Shown here piece after piece: positions 43,181-51,671 of a DNA stretch of 64,000 bases (position 1 is its first letter; each line of letters opens with the position of its first letter). Source of the stretch: Amycolatopsis lexingtonensis (GTDB lineage: Bacteria > Actinomycetota > Actinomycetes > Mycobacteriales > Pseudonocardiaceae); assembly GCF_014873755.1 (NCBI RefSeq), contig NZ_JADBEG010000001.1, positions 9,770,501-9,834,500 of the forward strand, given 5' to 3'. The position numbers and the translations under genes were made by a program. The notes below the pieces were generated by a model. That model was not told the DNA's origin and made no database searches. It worked only from the letters and a program-made list of their open reading frames with translations.

Positions 43181-44047
43181 CTATTGACCCGTCACGCGCC
43201 CGATCGCGTCGGCGATCTCCGGCCAGACCGCGCGCGGCAGGTTGTGGCCCATGCCCGGGATGACGAGCAGCTCCGCGCCCGGGATCGCCGCCGCCGTCGC
43301 CTTGCCGCCGCTGACGTTGATCAGCGGGTCCGCGTCGCCGTGGATGACCAGCGCGGGCAGCCGCACGTCGCGCAGGCCGGCGGCGCGGTCGCCGGAGGCC
43401 ACCACCGCGGCCGCGTGGCGGAGCGTGCCGACCGGGTGGCGGGCGCGGTCGTAGTGCAGCGTGGCCTTGGCCAGCAGGAACGCCTCGTCGTCCGGGTAGC
43501 CGGGGGAGCCGAGCCGACGGTAGCCCTCGACGCTGTCGGCCAGCGCCTGCTCGCGAGTCGACGCCGGCGGCCGCGCCAGCAGCCCGAGCGCCCACGGCTC
43601 GGCCTGGCCGACGGTCGGGTCGCCGGTGGTCGACATGATGGACGTGACGGACCGCAGCCGGTCCGGGTGGTCGATGGCCAGCTGCTGCACGATCATCCCG
43701 CCCATCGACGCCCCGACGACGTGCGCGCGGCCGATGCCCAGCGCGTCGAACAGCCCGACGGCGTCGTCGGCCAGGTCGGACAGCAGGTACGGCGCGGTCG
43801 CCAGGTCGCCCGCGGCGAGCGCGGCCAGGTCCGGCGCGGGCAGGTGGTCGAGCCAGGTGGAGAGCCCGACGTCCCGGTTGTCGTAGCGCACGACGAAGAA
43901 CCCGCGGCCGGCCAGCAGCTCGCAGAAACCGTCCTCCCAGGTGATCATCTGGGCGCCCAGGCCCATCACCAGGACCAGCGGCGGGGCCGCCGGGTCGCCG
44001 AAGGTGTCGTACTCGAGCTCGAGACCGTTGGCCTGTGCGCGTGCCAT
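43181..44047 (-). CDS. Alpha/beta-hydrolase fold protein
   Basis: The 288-residue hydrolase has the oxyanion region VLVMGLGAQMITWEDGF, the nucleophile elbow VGASMGGMIVQQLA, the acid in IHGDADPLI and the catalytic His in GMGHNLPRAVW. It resembles epoxide hydrolase/haloperoxidase-like esterases, for example TIGR-type 3-oxoadipate enol-lactonase relatives. The start at 44047 is divergent from TetR at 44115, its probable regulator. The only leftward gene downstream is the membrane protein beyond R1b. Confidence 0.9.
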   Translation of the reverse strand: MARAQANGLELEYDTFGDPAAPPLVLVMGLGAQMITWEDGFCELLAGRGFFVVRYDNRDVGLSTWLDHLPAPDLAALAAGDLATAPYLLSDLADDAVGLFDALGIGRAHVVGASMGGMIVQQLAIDHPDRLRSVTSIMSTTGDPTVGQAEPWALGLLARPPASTREQALADSVEGYRRLGSPGYPDDEAFLLAKATLHYDRARHPVGTLRHAAAVVASGDRAAGLRDVRLPALVIHGDADPLINVSGGKATAAAIPGAELLVIPGMGHNLPRAVWPEIADAIGRVTGQ

Positions 44048-44078
44048 TCCCCGATCCTGCCGTACCCGTTCGAAGATG

Positions 44079-44097
44079 GCACCGGCACGGGCGGTGC
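44079..44097. promoter_or_regulatory. Candidate TetR site between hydrolase and TetR genes
   Basis: GCACCG (44079-44084) and CGGTGC (44091-44097 region) form a short inverted repeat in the 67-bp divergent gap. It is followed by GGTTACCGTTAC. It is weak and short, but the only symmetry in the gap. Confidence 0.3.
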
Positions 44098-44114
44098 GGT
44101 TACCGTTACGCCCC

Positions 44115-44846
44115 ATGCCTCCTTCATCTTCGGGCACGGGCCAGCGCCCCCGGTCGCGGGCCGCGGCGGGTCTGCCGGCACTCACGGCCGACCGCATCAT
44201 CGCCGCGGCCACGGCACTGACCGCGGAGCGCGGCCTCGACAACTGGACGTTGCGCGAGCTCGCCCGCGCGGTCGAGGCCTACCCGGCGGTGATCTACCAC
44301 CACGTCGGCGACCGCGACGCCGTGGTGAACGCCGTCGTCGACCGGGTCGTCGGCCTGCTGGAGCTGCCCGACGAGGGGCTGCCGTGGGCCGAGTGGTTCA
44401 CCGAGCTGCTGGCCGGCCTGCGCGCCCTGCTGCGGACCTACCCGGGCTGCGCGCGGCGGCTCGCGCTCTTCGGCCCGTCGGTCCAGGCGGCCACGCGCAG
44501 CATCGACGCCGGCATCGGCGTGCTGCTGCGGGCGGGGTTCGGCCGGGAGAGCGTGCTGGCCTACAACCTGCTGGTGATGACCGCGTGCCAGTTCGTCGCG
44601 ATGGAGGACGACCGCGACGGCGCGCTCGCCCTGCGGATCGACAACACCGAGGAGTACGCGACCTACCGCGAGCGGGCCGACCTGCCGGGGATGGCGGAGC
44701 TGGGCAACGCGATGCACGACCTGATGGGCGATCCCGACCTCGCCGCGGGCTACTACGCCCAGCTCTACGACTACGCGGTCGGCCGCTGCCTCGACGGCCT
44801 CGCCCACCGCCTGGACGAACTGCGCGAAGCGGACAGCCGAGGCTGA
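44115..44846 (+). CDS. TetR-family regulator
   Basis: The 243-residue protein has an N-terminal HTH (LTADRIIAAATALTAERGLDNWTLRELARAVEAYPAVIYHHVGDRDAV) and a large helical ligand domain of the TetR_C type. Its N-terminal tail is basic and Ser/Gly-rich. Divergent placement against the hydrolase suggests control of that gene. It converges with another TetR gene across a hairpin. Confidence 0.92.
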   Translation: MPPSSSGTGQRPRSRAAAGLPALTADRIIAAATALTAERGLDNWTLRELARAVEAYPAVIYHHVGDRDAVVNAVVDRVVGLLELPDEGLPWAEWFTELLAGLRALLRTYPGCARRLALFGPSVQAATRSIDAGIGVLLRAGFGRESVLAYNLLVMTACQFVAMEDDRDGALALRIDNTEEYATYRERADLPGMAELGNAMHDLMGDPDLAAGYYAQLYDYAVGRCLDGLAHRLDELREADSRG

Positions 44847-44905
44847 CAGCGACTTGACAGTGCCCCGGCGTACCGTGGACGTGCGTCGGTGGTTCGCCCA
44901 TCGAC

Positions 44906-44953
44906 CCGGAGCCCCTGGCGCCCTCCTCCCCCTCGTGGCGTCGGGGGCTCCGG
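44906..44953. terminator. Long-loop hairpin between convergent TetR genes
   Basis: CCGGAGCCCC (44906-44915) pairs with GGGGCTCCGG (44944-44953) with a 28-nt loop. It ends 2 bp before the stop of the leftward TetR gene. Confidence 0.55.
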
Positions 44954-44954
44954 T

Positions 44955-45605
44955 CTATTCGCGACCGCCCTGGCGCGGGGCCGGCGGCACGGCCCGGATC
45001 GCCGGGAAGACCTCGCCGACGAGGGTGACGAGCGACTTCGACAGCAGCAGGTGCACCTGGTCCCGCGTCAGCGACCCGCGCACGAGCCATTCCCGCCCGG
45101 ACGCCTTCACCATCCCGCCGAACGCGCGCACGAGCGCGTTCAGCTCGGGCCCGTGGTCGCTTTCGCTGGACAGCCCGACGGCTTCGAGCACGCGGTCGGC
45201 GGATTCGCGGTCGGCTTCCTCGAGGATCCGTTCCACTTCGAGATCGCGCCCGATGCCCTCGGGCGCGATCGCGGCCAGCCACATCCGCTCCTGGCTGGTG
45301 ACCATGTCGAGGAACCACTCGATGGCGACGTCGGCGCGCAGTTCGAGCGGCCCGTCCGGGAGGATCTCGACGGCCAGCCGCGGCACGGTCAGCGCGCGGC
45401 GGATGATTTCCAGGTACAGCTCGCGTTTCGTGCCGAAGTAGTGGTTGATCAGCCCGCGCGCGACGCCCGCCGCCGCGGCGATGTCCGAAGTGGACACTTC
45501 GGAGTACGGACGTTCACCGAACAGCCGCGCGGCGCAGGCGTAGATCTGTTCCTTCCGCTCGTCCGGTTCCAGTCTTCGCCATCTCGGCGCCGGCTCGGTG
45601 GTCAT
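44955..45605 (-). CDS. TetR-family regulator of the lysine operon
   Basis: The 216-residue protein shows a TetR HTH (IYACAARLFGERPYSEVSTSDIAAAAGVARGLINHYFGTKRELYLEI) and a helical C-terminal domain. It lies 80 bp downstream of the DavB-like gene on the same strand, so it may be the last gene of that operon and its feedback regulator. An alternative is that it has its own promoter in the 80-bp gap. Confidence 0.9.
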   Translation of the reverse strand: MTTEPAPRWRRLEPDERKEQIYACAARLFGERPYSEVSTSDIAAAAGVARGLINHYFGTKRELYLEIIRRALTVPRLAVEILPDGPLELRADVAIEWFLDMVTSQERMWLAAIAPEGIGRDLEVERILEEADRESADRVLEAVGLSSESDHGPELNALVRAFGGMVKASGREWLVRGSLTRDQVHLLLSKSLVTLVGEVFPAIRAVPPAPRQGGRE

Positions 45606-45685
45606 GGCCCCATCGTCGCACGGCGGGTTGGGCCGGGCAGCCCGGTCCGCACGATGCCGGACGCGGTGCCACGATCGGGGCACGG

Positions 45686-47377
45686 TCAGTCCGGGAGCGT
45701 GATCGGGGCGAGGTCGTCGAAGACGTCTCCCGGGCCCGGGTTCACCGGATCGGTGCTGCCGCCGAAGTGGTGCAGCACGCCCCACACCGCGTTCAGCGCC
45801 GTCTGCACCGCGCCTTCGGCCCAGCCCGCCGTCCAAGAGACGTCGTCGCCGGCCAGGAAGAGGCCGCGGTGCCGCGGCTGGAGCGAATCCTGCACGAAGT
45901 GCGTGAACAGCCGGTGCTGGTAGCGGTAGTGGCCGGGCAGGTTGGCCTTGAACGCGCCCATGAAGTGCGGTTCCGCCTCCCACGACACGGTCACCGGGTC
46001 GCCGATGATGTGCCGCCGGACGTCGACGCCGGGGTAGATCTCGCGCAGCGATTGCAGCATCACCTCGACGCGTTCGGACACCGAAAGCGGCAGCCACTTC
46101 AGCGAGTCGTCGGCCCACGTGTAGGACAGGCAGATGACTGCCGGCGCCGCGGGGTCGTCGCCGAGCAGGTAGGTGCCGCGCGGCATCCGGTCGGTGAGCG
46201 TCATGCTCATCGTGTCGCGCCCGGTCGCCGGGTCGCGGTCCAGCCAGAACGGGCGGTCGACCGGCACGAACACCTTCGATGACGCCATGTAGTGCGTGCG
46301 CTCGATCGCCGTCCAGTGGTCGATCGGGAACAGCTCCGCGTCGCATTCGATCTTGGACAGCAGCATCCAACTCTGCGCGGTGAACACCGCCGCGGGGAAC
46401 GTCCGGATGTGGCCCTCGGTGTCGGTCACCGTGATGTTGTTCGGCGCGGTGCGGTGCAGCCGCGCGACACCCGGCTGCGGCCGTCCACCGTGGAGCGAGC
46501 TCAGGCTCGTGCCCGCCGGCCAGAAAGCGATCTCTTCCGGCGCGTGCTCCCAAAGCCGCAGCGGCAGCTGCCTGCTGCCGCCGACGATGCTGCGGTGCTC
46601 GTCGTCGGCGCCGGTGTAGACCACGCGCAGGATTTCCAGGATGGAGTTCGGGAAGTCGGTGTCCCAGCCGCCGGTGCCGAAGCCGACCTGGCCGAAGATC
46701 TCGCGGTGGCGGAAGGAGGCGAACGCGGGCGAGTCGCAGAGGAAGCCGTAGAACGTCTGGTTGTCCAGCCGCGGCACGAGCTCGTTCCACAGCCGCTTGA
46801 TCGTCTTCGCGTCGCGGTCGCGGATCGCCGTCTGCATCTCGGCGAAGGACGCGTGCTCGGCGAGCGTCCGGTCCCAGGCCGCGGCGACTTCGGCGTAGAC
46901 GGCGGGCAGGTCCGCGGGCGTCCGGGCGTAGTGGCTCTGTCCTTTCAGGTCCACGACGGTGCTCGGCGTCCCGGGTGCCAGCGGGTTCGGGAACGGCGTC
47001 GTCTCGAGCCCGACCTTGTCGATGTAGTGGTACAGCGCGGTCGACGCGGGCGGGAAGCGCATCGCGCCCATCTCCGCGACGACGTCGTCGGGGCAGCCGG
47101 GGAAGCGCACGGTCCGCAGCCGCCCGCCGAGCTCGTCGATCTCGTAGACCACCGGCCGCAGGCCCAGTTTCATCAGTTCGTAGGCGGTGACGATGCCGGA
47201 CAGGCCGCCGCCGATCACCGCGACTTCGGTGCCGTACCGCTCCGCCGGGACCGAGCCGAGCCCGGCCGGGTGGGCGAGGTAGTCGTCGTAGGCGAACGGG
47301 AAGTCGGGGCCGAACATCGTGATCGGGCGGCCCGGCGGTTCTTCGTGGTGGATCGCGGTCGGGACGGCGGAGGTCAT
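45686..47377 (-). CDS. davB: L-lysine 2-monooxygenase-like flavoenzyme (DavB-type)
   Basis: The 563-residue FAD enzyme belongs to the flavin amine oxidase/2-monooxygenase family. Its N-terminus (ITMFGPDFPFAYDDYLAHPAGLG) and C-terminus (NPGPGDVFDDLAPITL), and the dinucleotide motif VAVIGGGLSGIVTAYELMKLGL, match the layout I recall for Pseudomonas lysine 2-monooxygenase. That enzyme converts lysine to 5-aminovaleramide. Tryptophan 2-monooxygenase is a related alternative, but the DavA-like partner and a cationic amino acid permease favour lysine. The start overlaps the amidase stop by ATGA. Confidence 0.85.
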   Translation of the reverse strand: MTSAVPTAIHHEEPPGRPITMFGPDFPFAYDDYLAHPAGLGSVPAERYGTEVAVIGGGLSGIVTAYELMKLGLRPVVYEIDELGGRLRTVRFPGCPDDVVAEMGAMRFPPASTALYHYIDKVGLETTPFPNPLAPGTPSTVVDLKGQSHYARTPADLPAVYAEVAAAWDRTLAEHASFAEMQTAIRDRDAKTIKRLWNELVPRLDNQTFYGFLCDSPAFASFRHREIFGQVGFGTGGWDTDFPNSILEILRVVYTGADDEHRSIVGGSRQLPLRLWEHAPEEIAFWPAGTSLSSLHGGRPQPGVARLHRTAPNNITVTDTEGHIRTFPAAVFTAQSWMLLSKIECDAELFPIDHWTAIERTHYMASSKVFVPVDRPFWLDRDPATGRDTMSMTLTDRMPRGTYLLGDDPAAPAVICLSYTWADDSLKWLPLSVSERVEVMLQSLREIYPGVDVRRHIIGDPVTVSWEAEPHFMGAFKANLPGHYRYQHRLFTHFVQDSLQPRHRGLFLAGDDVSWTAGWAEGAVQTALNAVWGVLHHFGGSTDPVNPGPGDVFDDLAPITLPD

Positions 47378-48129
47378 GCGGTGGTTCCCCGGTACAGTTC
47401 GGGCCGTCGGTCGGCCAGGTGGGTGTTTTCCAGGCGGGACGCGGCGAGCGCTTCTCGCGTGACATCGGCGTGGACCAGCTCCGGCCCGGATCCGGCGCGC
47501 GCCAGGACTTCCCCGGTCGGGGCGGCCACGCAGGAGCGGCCGCAGTAGGTCAGCTCCCGCTCGGTGTCGCAGCGGTTCGCGTAGGCGACGAACAGCTGGC
47601 TTTCGTAGGCCCGCGCGGGCACGAGCGTGTCGGCGACCAGTTCGTACGGCGTCATCAGCGCGGTCGGCACGACCAGCAATTCCGTGCCGGCCAGCGCGTG
47701 CGCCCGGACCAGTTCCGGGAATTCGACGTCGTAGCAGATCAGCAGCCCGATCCGGAGGCCGCCGAGCTCGGCCTGCACCACGGCTTCGCCGCCGGGGGTG
47801 AACCAAGCCTTGTCGAGGTCGCCGAACAGGTGCGTCTTGCGGTAGTTCGCGAGCCGCCGCCCGGTCGCGTCGACGAGCTGGACGCTGTTGTAGACGTGCT
47901 CGCCGTCGGATTCCGGGTAGCCGTAGGCGATCGCGACGCCGGTTTCCCGTGCCAGCGCGGACAATCGCTGTGCGGTGGGCCCGTCGGCGGGCTCGGCGAG
48001 TTCGTGCGTGCGCGCGCCGATGTGGTAGCCGGTGGTGCCCATCTCGGCCGTGACGACGAGGTCGGCGTCGGTGCCGGCGAGCACCTCCGGGAGAGCGTCG
48101 AACGGGCCCTGGTGGATCGCGACCCTCAT
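47374..48129 (-). CDS. davA: Carbon-nitrogen hydrolase, 5-aminovaleramidase-like (DavA-type)
   Basis: The 251-residue nitrilase-superfamily amidase has the Glu-Lys-Cys triad in VVTAEMGTTG, YRKTHLFGDLD and LLICYDVEFPE. It would hydrolyse the amide made by the 2-monooxygenase, giving 5-aminovalerate if lysine is the substrate. Size matches DavA. ATGA overlaps on both sides place it between permease and monooxygenase, so the three are translated in order of substrate flow. Confidence 0.85.
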   Translation of the reverse strand: MRVAIHQGPFDALPEVLAGTDADLVVTAEMGTTGYHIGARTHELAEPADGPTAQRLSALARETGVAIAYGYPESDGEHVYNSVQLVDATGRRLANYRKTHLFGDLDKAWFTPGGEAVVQAELGGLRIGLLICYDVEFPELVRAHALAGTELLVVPTALMTPYELVADTLVPARAYESQLFVAYANRCDTERELTYCGRSCVAAPTGEVLARAGSGPELVHADVTREALAASRLENTHLADRRPELYRGTTA

Positions 48130-49517
48130 GCCAGCCTCGACTTCCGGATGCCGTAACCGAAGTAGAGGACCAGGCCGAGCGCCATCCAGCCGCCGAAGAC
48201 GACCCAGGTGGCGCCGTCGAGGCTGAGCATCATGTACGCGCAGCACAGCACGCCCAGGACCGGCGTCACCGGCGAGAACGGCACGCGGAACGAGCGCGGC
48301 CGGTCCGGCTGACGGCGGCGCAGCAGCAGGACGGCGACGTTCACCAGCCCGAACGCGAACAGCGTGCCGATGCTGGTCGCGTCGGCCAGCTTGCCCAGCG
48401 GGATGAACGCCGCCAGCACGGCCACGAAGCCCGAAACCACCAGGGTGTTGACCCGCGGCGAGCCGCTCTTGGTGTCTACTTTGGACAACACGCCCGGCAC
48501 CAGGCCGTCGCGGGACATCGCGAACAGGATGCGCGTCTGTCCGTAGAGGACGGTGAGCACCACGCTGGAGATGGCCACGATCGCCCCGACCGCCAGCAGC
48601 GCGGCCCAGAGCGGGTTGTCCGACACGACGCCGAGGACATGCGACAGCGCGGCTTCCTGGCCGTCGAACCGCTGCCACGGCAGCGCGCCGACCGCGGCCA
48701 CCGCGACCAGGCAGTAGAGCACGGTGACGATGCCGAGCGAGAGCAGGATCGCGCGCGGCAGGTCGCGCTGCGGGTTCTTCGCCTCCTCGCCGGCGGTCGA
48801 GGCGGCGTCGAACCCGATGTAGGAGAAGAAGAGCTTGGCCCCGCCGGCACTCAGCCCGGCCAGCCCGAGCGGCAGGAACGGCGTGAAGTTCTTCGCCCGC
48901 ACCGCGGTGAACGCGATCGCGCAGAACAGCACCAGCGTGCCGATCTTGACCACGACCATGACCGCGTTGGCCCGCGCGCTCTCCTTCGCGCCGGACAGCA
49001 GCAGGAGCATCGCGAGGACCACGACGGCGATGGCGGGTACGTTGACGATCCCGCCCGAGCCCGGCGGCTGGCTCAGCGCGTCCGGGATGGTGAAGCCGAA
49101 CACCAGCCGCAGCAGCTCGTTGACGTACTGGCCCCAGCCGACGGCAACCGATGCCACCGAGACGCCGTATTCGAGGATCAGGCACCAGCCGCAGACCCAG
49201 GCGACGAGCTCGCCGAGGGTGGCGTAGGCGTAGGAGTACGACGAACCCGACAGCGGGATCATGCCGGCGAGCTCGGCGTAGGACAGCGCCGAGAAGAGCG
49301 CGGTGATCCCGGCGAGCACGAACGAGAGCACCACCGCCGGCCCGGCCACCGGGACGGCTTCGCCGAGCACGACGAAGATGCCGCTGCCCAGCGTCGCCCC
49401 GATGCTGAGCATCGTGAGCTGCCCGAGGCCGAGCGACCGCTTCAACGTGCCATGATCACCTTCGGCGACGAGGTCGGCGACCGGTTTCCGCCGCACCGTC
49501 GCGGCTCGCAAAGTCAT
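48126..49517 (-). CDS. APC-family amino acid permease, cationic amino acid transporter-like
   Basis: The 463-residue membrane protein has about 12 helices and the APC signatures GATLGSGIFVVLGEAVPVAGPAVVLSF, FSALSYAELAGMIPLSGSSYSYAYATLGE, SYIGFDAASTAGEEAKNPQRDLP and SRDGLVPGVLSKVDTK. The subgroup resembles cationic amino acid transporters. It is first in the operon and would import lysine or a related amino acid. The ATG at 49517 lies 59 bp from the palindrome at 49576. Confidence 0.9.
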   Translation of the reverse strand: MTLRAATVRRKPVADLVAEGDHGTLKRSLGLGQLTMLSIGATLGSGIFVVLGEAVPVAGPAVVLSFVLAGITALFSALSYAELAGMIPLSGSSYSYAYATLGELVAWVCGWCLILEYGVSVASVAVGWGQYVNELLRLVFGFTIPDALSQPPGSGGIVNVPAIAVVVLAMLLLLSGAKESARANAVMVVVKIGTLVLFCAIAFTAVRAKNFTPFLPLGLAGLSAGGAKLFFSYIGFDAASTAGEEAKNPQRDLPRAILLSLGIVTVLYCLVAVAAVGALPWQRFDGQEAALSHVLGVVSDNPLWAALLAVGAIVAISSVVLTVLYGQTRILFAMSRDGLVPGVLSKVDTKSGSPRVNTLVVSGFVAVLAAFIPLGKLADATSIGTLFAFGLVNVAVLLLRRRQPDRPRSFRVPFSPVTPVLGVLCCAYMMLSLDGATWVVFGGWMALGLVLYFGYGIRKSRLA

Positions 49518-49575
49518 GCCGACGACCGTATCCGCCGTTTCCGGCGGGCAAAACAGGGAAACATTGCGCGTACAG

Positions 49576-49595
49576 ATGAATCACAGGTGATTCAT
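49576..49595. promoter_or_regulatory. Palindromic operator upstream of the lysine operon
   Basis: ATGAATCAC and GTGATTCAT are 9-bp perfect arms around a 2-bp centre. The site is 59 bp before the permease start and 18 bp before the end of the histidine kinase gene. It is AT-rich in a GC-rich region and suits a TetR- or GntR-type dimer, most simply the TetR at 44955. Confidence 0.65.
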
Positions 49596-49612
49596 TGCAC
49601 AGGATGCGCAGA

Positions 49613-50911
49613 TCATGGCGATTCGTTCTGCTCGGCGGCGGGCAGGAGCAGGGTGAAGGTGGGCGGGGCGGGACGGCTCAGGCGGAGCCGGCCGCCTTCG
49701 GCCTCGGCGAGGCTGCGAGCCAGCGGCAGGCCGATCCCGTGGTCGCTCGGCGCGGTCGCGAACGGATCGGTCTCGCCCAGGTCCGGGCCTTCGTCGGCCA
49801 CGTCGATGGCCAGCGCGTCGCCGGCGTCGCGGGCCACCACGGTGACCGTGCCGCGGCCGTGCGTCGCCGCGTTGTCCAGCAGGACGCCGAGCACCTGGCG
49901 GACCGCCGCGGCCGCCACCCGGGCCGGCGGCGGCTCCTCGCGGATGATCCGCAGCGCCCGGCCGTGCGGGGCGAGCAGGGCCTCGCCGGCCTGGCGGACT
50001 TCGTCGAGGAGCGCGTCGAGGTCGAGCTCGGCGCGCGGGGCCCGGCGTTCGCGGCCCAGGGCCAGGAGGTCCTCGATGGTGCGTTCCAGCCGGTCGGCGG
50101 ACGCGATGCCGGCGCGGATCGCCTCGTGCGGGTCGGCGCCCGGGGTGTGCAGCGCGGCCTCGAGCTGCAGGCGCAGCCCGGTCAGCGGGGTTCGCAGCTG
50201 GTGCGACGCCTGCGCGGAGAAGGCGCGCTCGCGTTCGAGTGTTTCGCCGATCCGGGCGGCCGTGGTGTCGAGCGTCTCGCCGACCTGGTCGATCTCGGCG
50301 ATGCCCGCGCGCGGTGACCGGGCGGTGAAGTCGCCGTCGCCGAGCCGTTCGGCCGCGGCGGCGAGCTCCTCCATGGGGCGCACCAGCCGCTTGGTGAACC
50401 GCCGGGCCATCAGCCAGCTCATCCCGGTCGTCGCGACCGCGAGCCCGGCCATGCCGAGCCAGGTCAGCACGATCTGCAGCCGCAGCTCGGACAGCGGGAG
50501 CGCGGCGCGGACCACGCCGGTCACCCGGGGGCCGCTGACGACCGGCACGGCCAGCGCCATTTCGTCGCCTTCGCGGCCGACGACGACGTCGACCGTCGCC
50601 TTGGCCGCCTGCCGCTCGACCGGGCCGGCGACGGCGGGCCCGCGCCCGGCGAGCAGCCGCCCGTCCGGGGCGTAGACCCCGACCTCGCCGCCGGCTTCGT
50701 CGTCCTCCGCGTCGAGCGGGGGCACGGTCGGCTGCCGTCCGGCGCTCAGGTCCACCGACACGGCGAGCGCGGTGGTGTCCGCGGCCCGCTCCAGGTCGCT
50801 CTTCGCGTCGTCGTGGTAGTACTGCCACACGGCGATGCCCAGCGGCAGCGCGAACAGCACGGTCGCCACGAGTGCGGCCAGCACCGTCAGCGCGGTGATC
50901 CGGCGGCGCAC
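49613..50911 (-). CDS. Two-component sensor histidine kinase
   Basis: The 432-residue membrane kinase has two transmembrane helices (about residues 6-30 and 148-170), an extracellular sensor loop, a HAMP linker (RRFTKRLVRPMEELAAAAERLGDGDF), the phospho-acceptor box FSAQASHQLRTPLTGLRLQ, and ATP-binding N, G1 and G2 boxes (LDNAATHG, VADEGPDLGETD, GIGLPLARSLAEAEGG). The G1 box is diverged. The GTG start is 2 bp after the response regulator stop. Confidence 0.93.
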   Translation of the reverse strand: MRRRITALTVLAALVATVLFALPLGIAVWQYYHDDAKSDLERAADTTALAVSVDLSAGRQPTVPPLDAEDDEAGGEVGVYAPDGRLLAGRGPAVAGPVERQAAKATVDVVVGREGDEMALAVPVVSGPRVTGVVRAALPLSELRLQIVLTWLGMAGLAVATTGMSWLMARRFTKRLVRPMEELAAAAERLGDGDFTARSPRAGIAEIDQVGETLDTTAARIGETLERERAFSAQASHQLRTPLTGLRLQLEAALHTPGADPHEAIRAGIASADRLERTIEDLLALGRERRAPRAELDLDALLDEVRQAGEALLAPHGRALRIIREEPPPARVAAAAVRQVLGVLLDNAATHGRGTVTVVARDAGDALAIDVADEGPDLGETDPFATAPSDHGIGLPLARSLAEAEGGRLRLSRPAPPTFTLLLPAAEQNESP

Positions 50912-50913
50912 GG

Positions 50914-51624
50914 CTAGCCTTCGGCCGCGGACCGGGCCGGGTCCTCCAGGCGGTAGCCGTGGCCGCGCAGGGTGGCGATCCGGGGCACCTCCGCGTCCGG
51001 GCCGGCGACCGAGGCGAGCTTGCGGCGCACCGCCGCGATGTGCACGTCGAGGGTCTTCGTCGAGCCGTACCAGTGCGCGTCCCAGACCTCGGCCATCAGC
51101 GTGTCGCGGCTGACCGCGACGCCGGGCTGCTCGGCCAGCCGCGCCAGCAGGTCGAACTCCTTCGCGCGCAGCACGACTTCACGGCCGTGCAGGGTGGCGC
51201 GGCGGCCGGCGATGTCCACGGTCAGCCCGCCGACGGTCACCGGCGGCCGGGCCCCGGCGGGCGCGCCGCGGCGTAGGTGCGCGCGCACCCTGGCCAGCAG
51301 CTCGCCCAGCCGGATCGGCTTGGTGAGGTAGTCGTCGGCCCCGGCGTCGAGGCCGACGACGACGTCCATCTCCTCCTGCCGGGCGGTCAGGATGACCAGC
51401 ACGGCGGCGGGCAGCGCGCTCCGCAGCCGGCGGCAGACCTCGACGCCGTCCAGGTCGGGCAGGCCGAGATCGAGCAGCACGAGGTCGAACTCGCCGGCCT
51501 CGGCGGCCTGCAGGGCGGTCCGCCCGTCACGGCGCCAGCACACCTGGTAGCCGTGCAGTCGCAGGGTCGATTCGAGCACGCTGCCGATCGCCGCGTCGTC
51601 TTCCACCACCAGCAGGTTCGGCAT
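50914..51624 (-). CDS. OmpR-family response regulator
   Basis: The 236-residue regulator has a receiver domain (LLVVEDDAAIG, the phospho-accepting Asp in LVLLDLGLPDLDG, TAR and DDYLTKPI) and a C-terminal winged helix (LRAKEFDLLARLAEQPGVAVSRDTLM...STKTLDVHIAAVRRKL...IATLRGHGYRLE). The start is the ATG at 51624. It forms a classical pair with the kinase. No target is identifiable. Confidence 0.95.
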   Translation of the reverse strand: MPNLLVVEDDAAIGSVLESTLRLHGYQVCWRRDGRTALQAAEAGEFDLVLLDLGLPDLDGVEVCRRLRSALPAAVLVILTARQEEMDVVVGLDAGADDYLTKPIRLGELLARVRAHLRRGAPAGARPPVTVGGLTVDIAGRRATLHGREVVLRAKEFDLLARLAEQPGVAVSRDTLMAEVWDAHWYGSTKTLDVHIAAVRRKLASVAGPDAEVPRIATLRGHGYRLEDPARSAAEG

Positions 51625-51671
51625 GCCGGGCAGCCTAACCAACGACTCACCGGATTTCGGACGACTGTGGC

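Noticed and set aside
45686..48129. Auxin (indole-3-acetamide) pathway from a tryptophan 2-monooxygenase and amidase
   Set aside because: The flavoenzyme N- and C-termini fit lysine 2-monooxygenase better, the amidase is of nitrilase type like DavA and not the IaaH amidase-signature type, and the permease is of cationic amino acid type.
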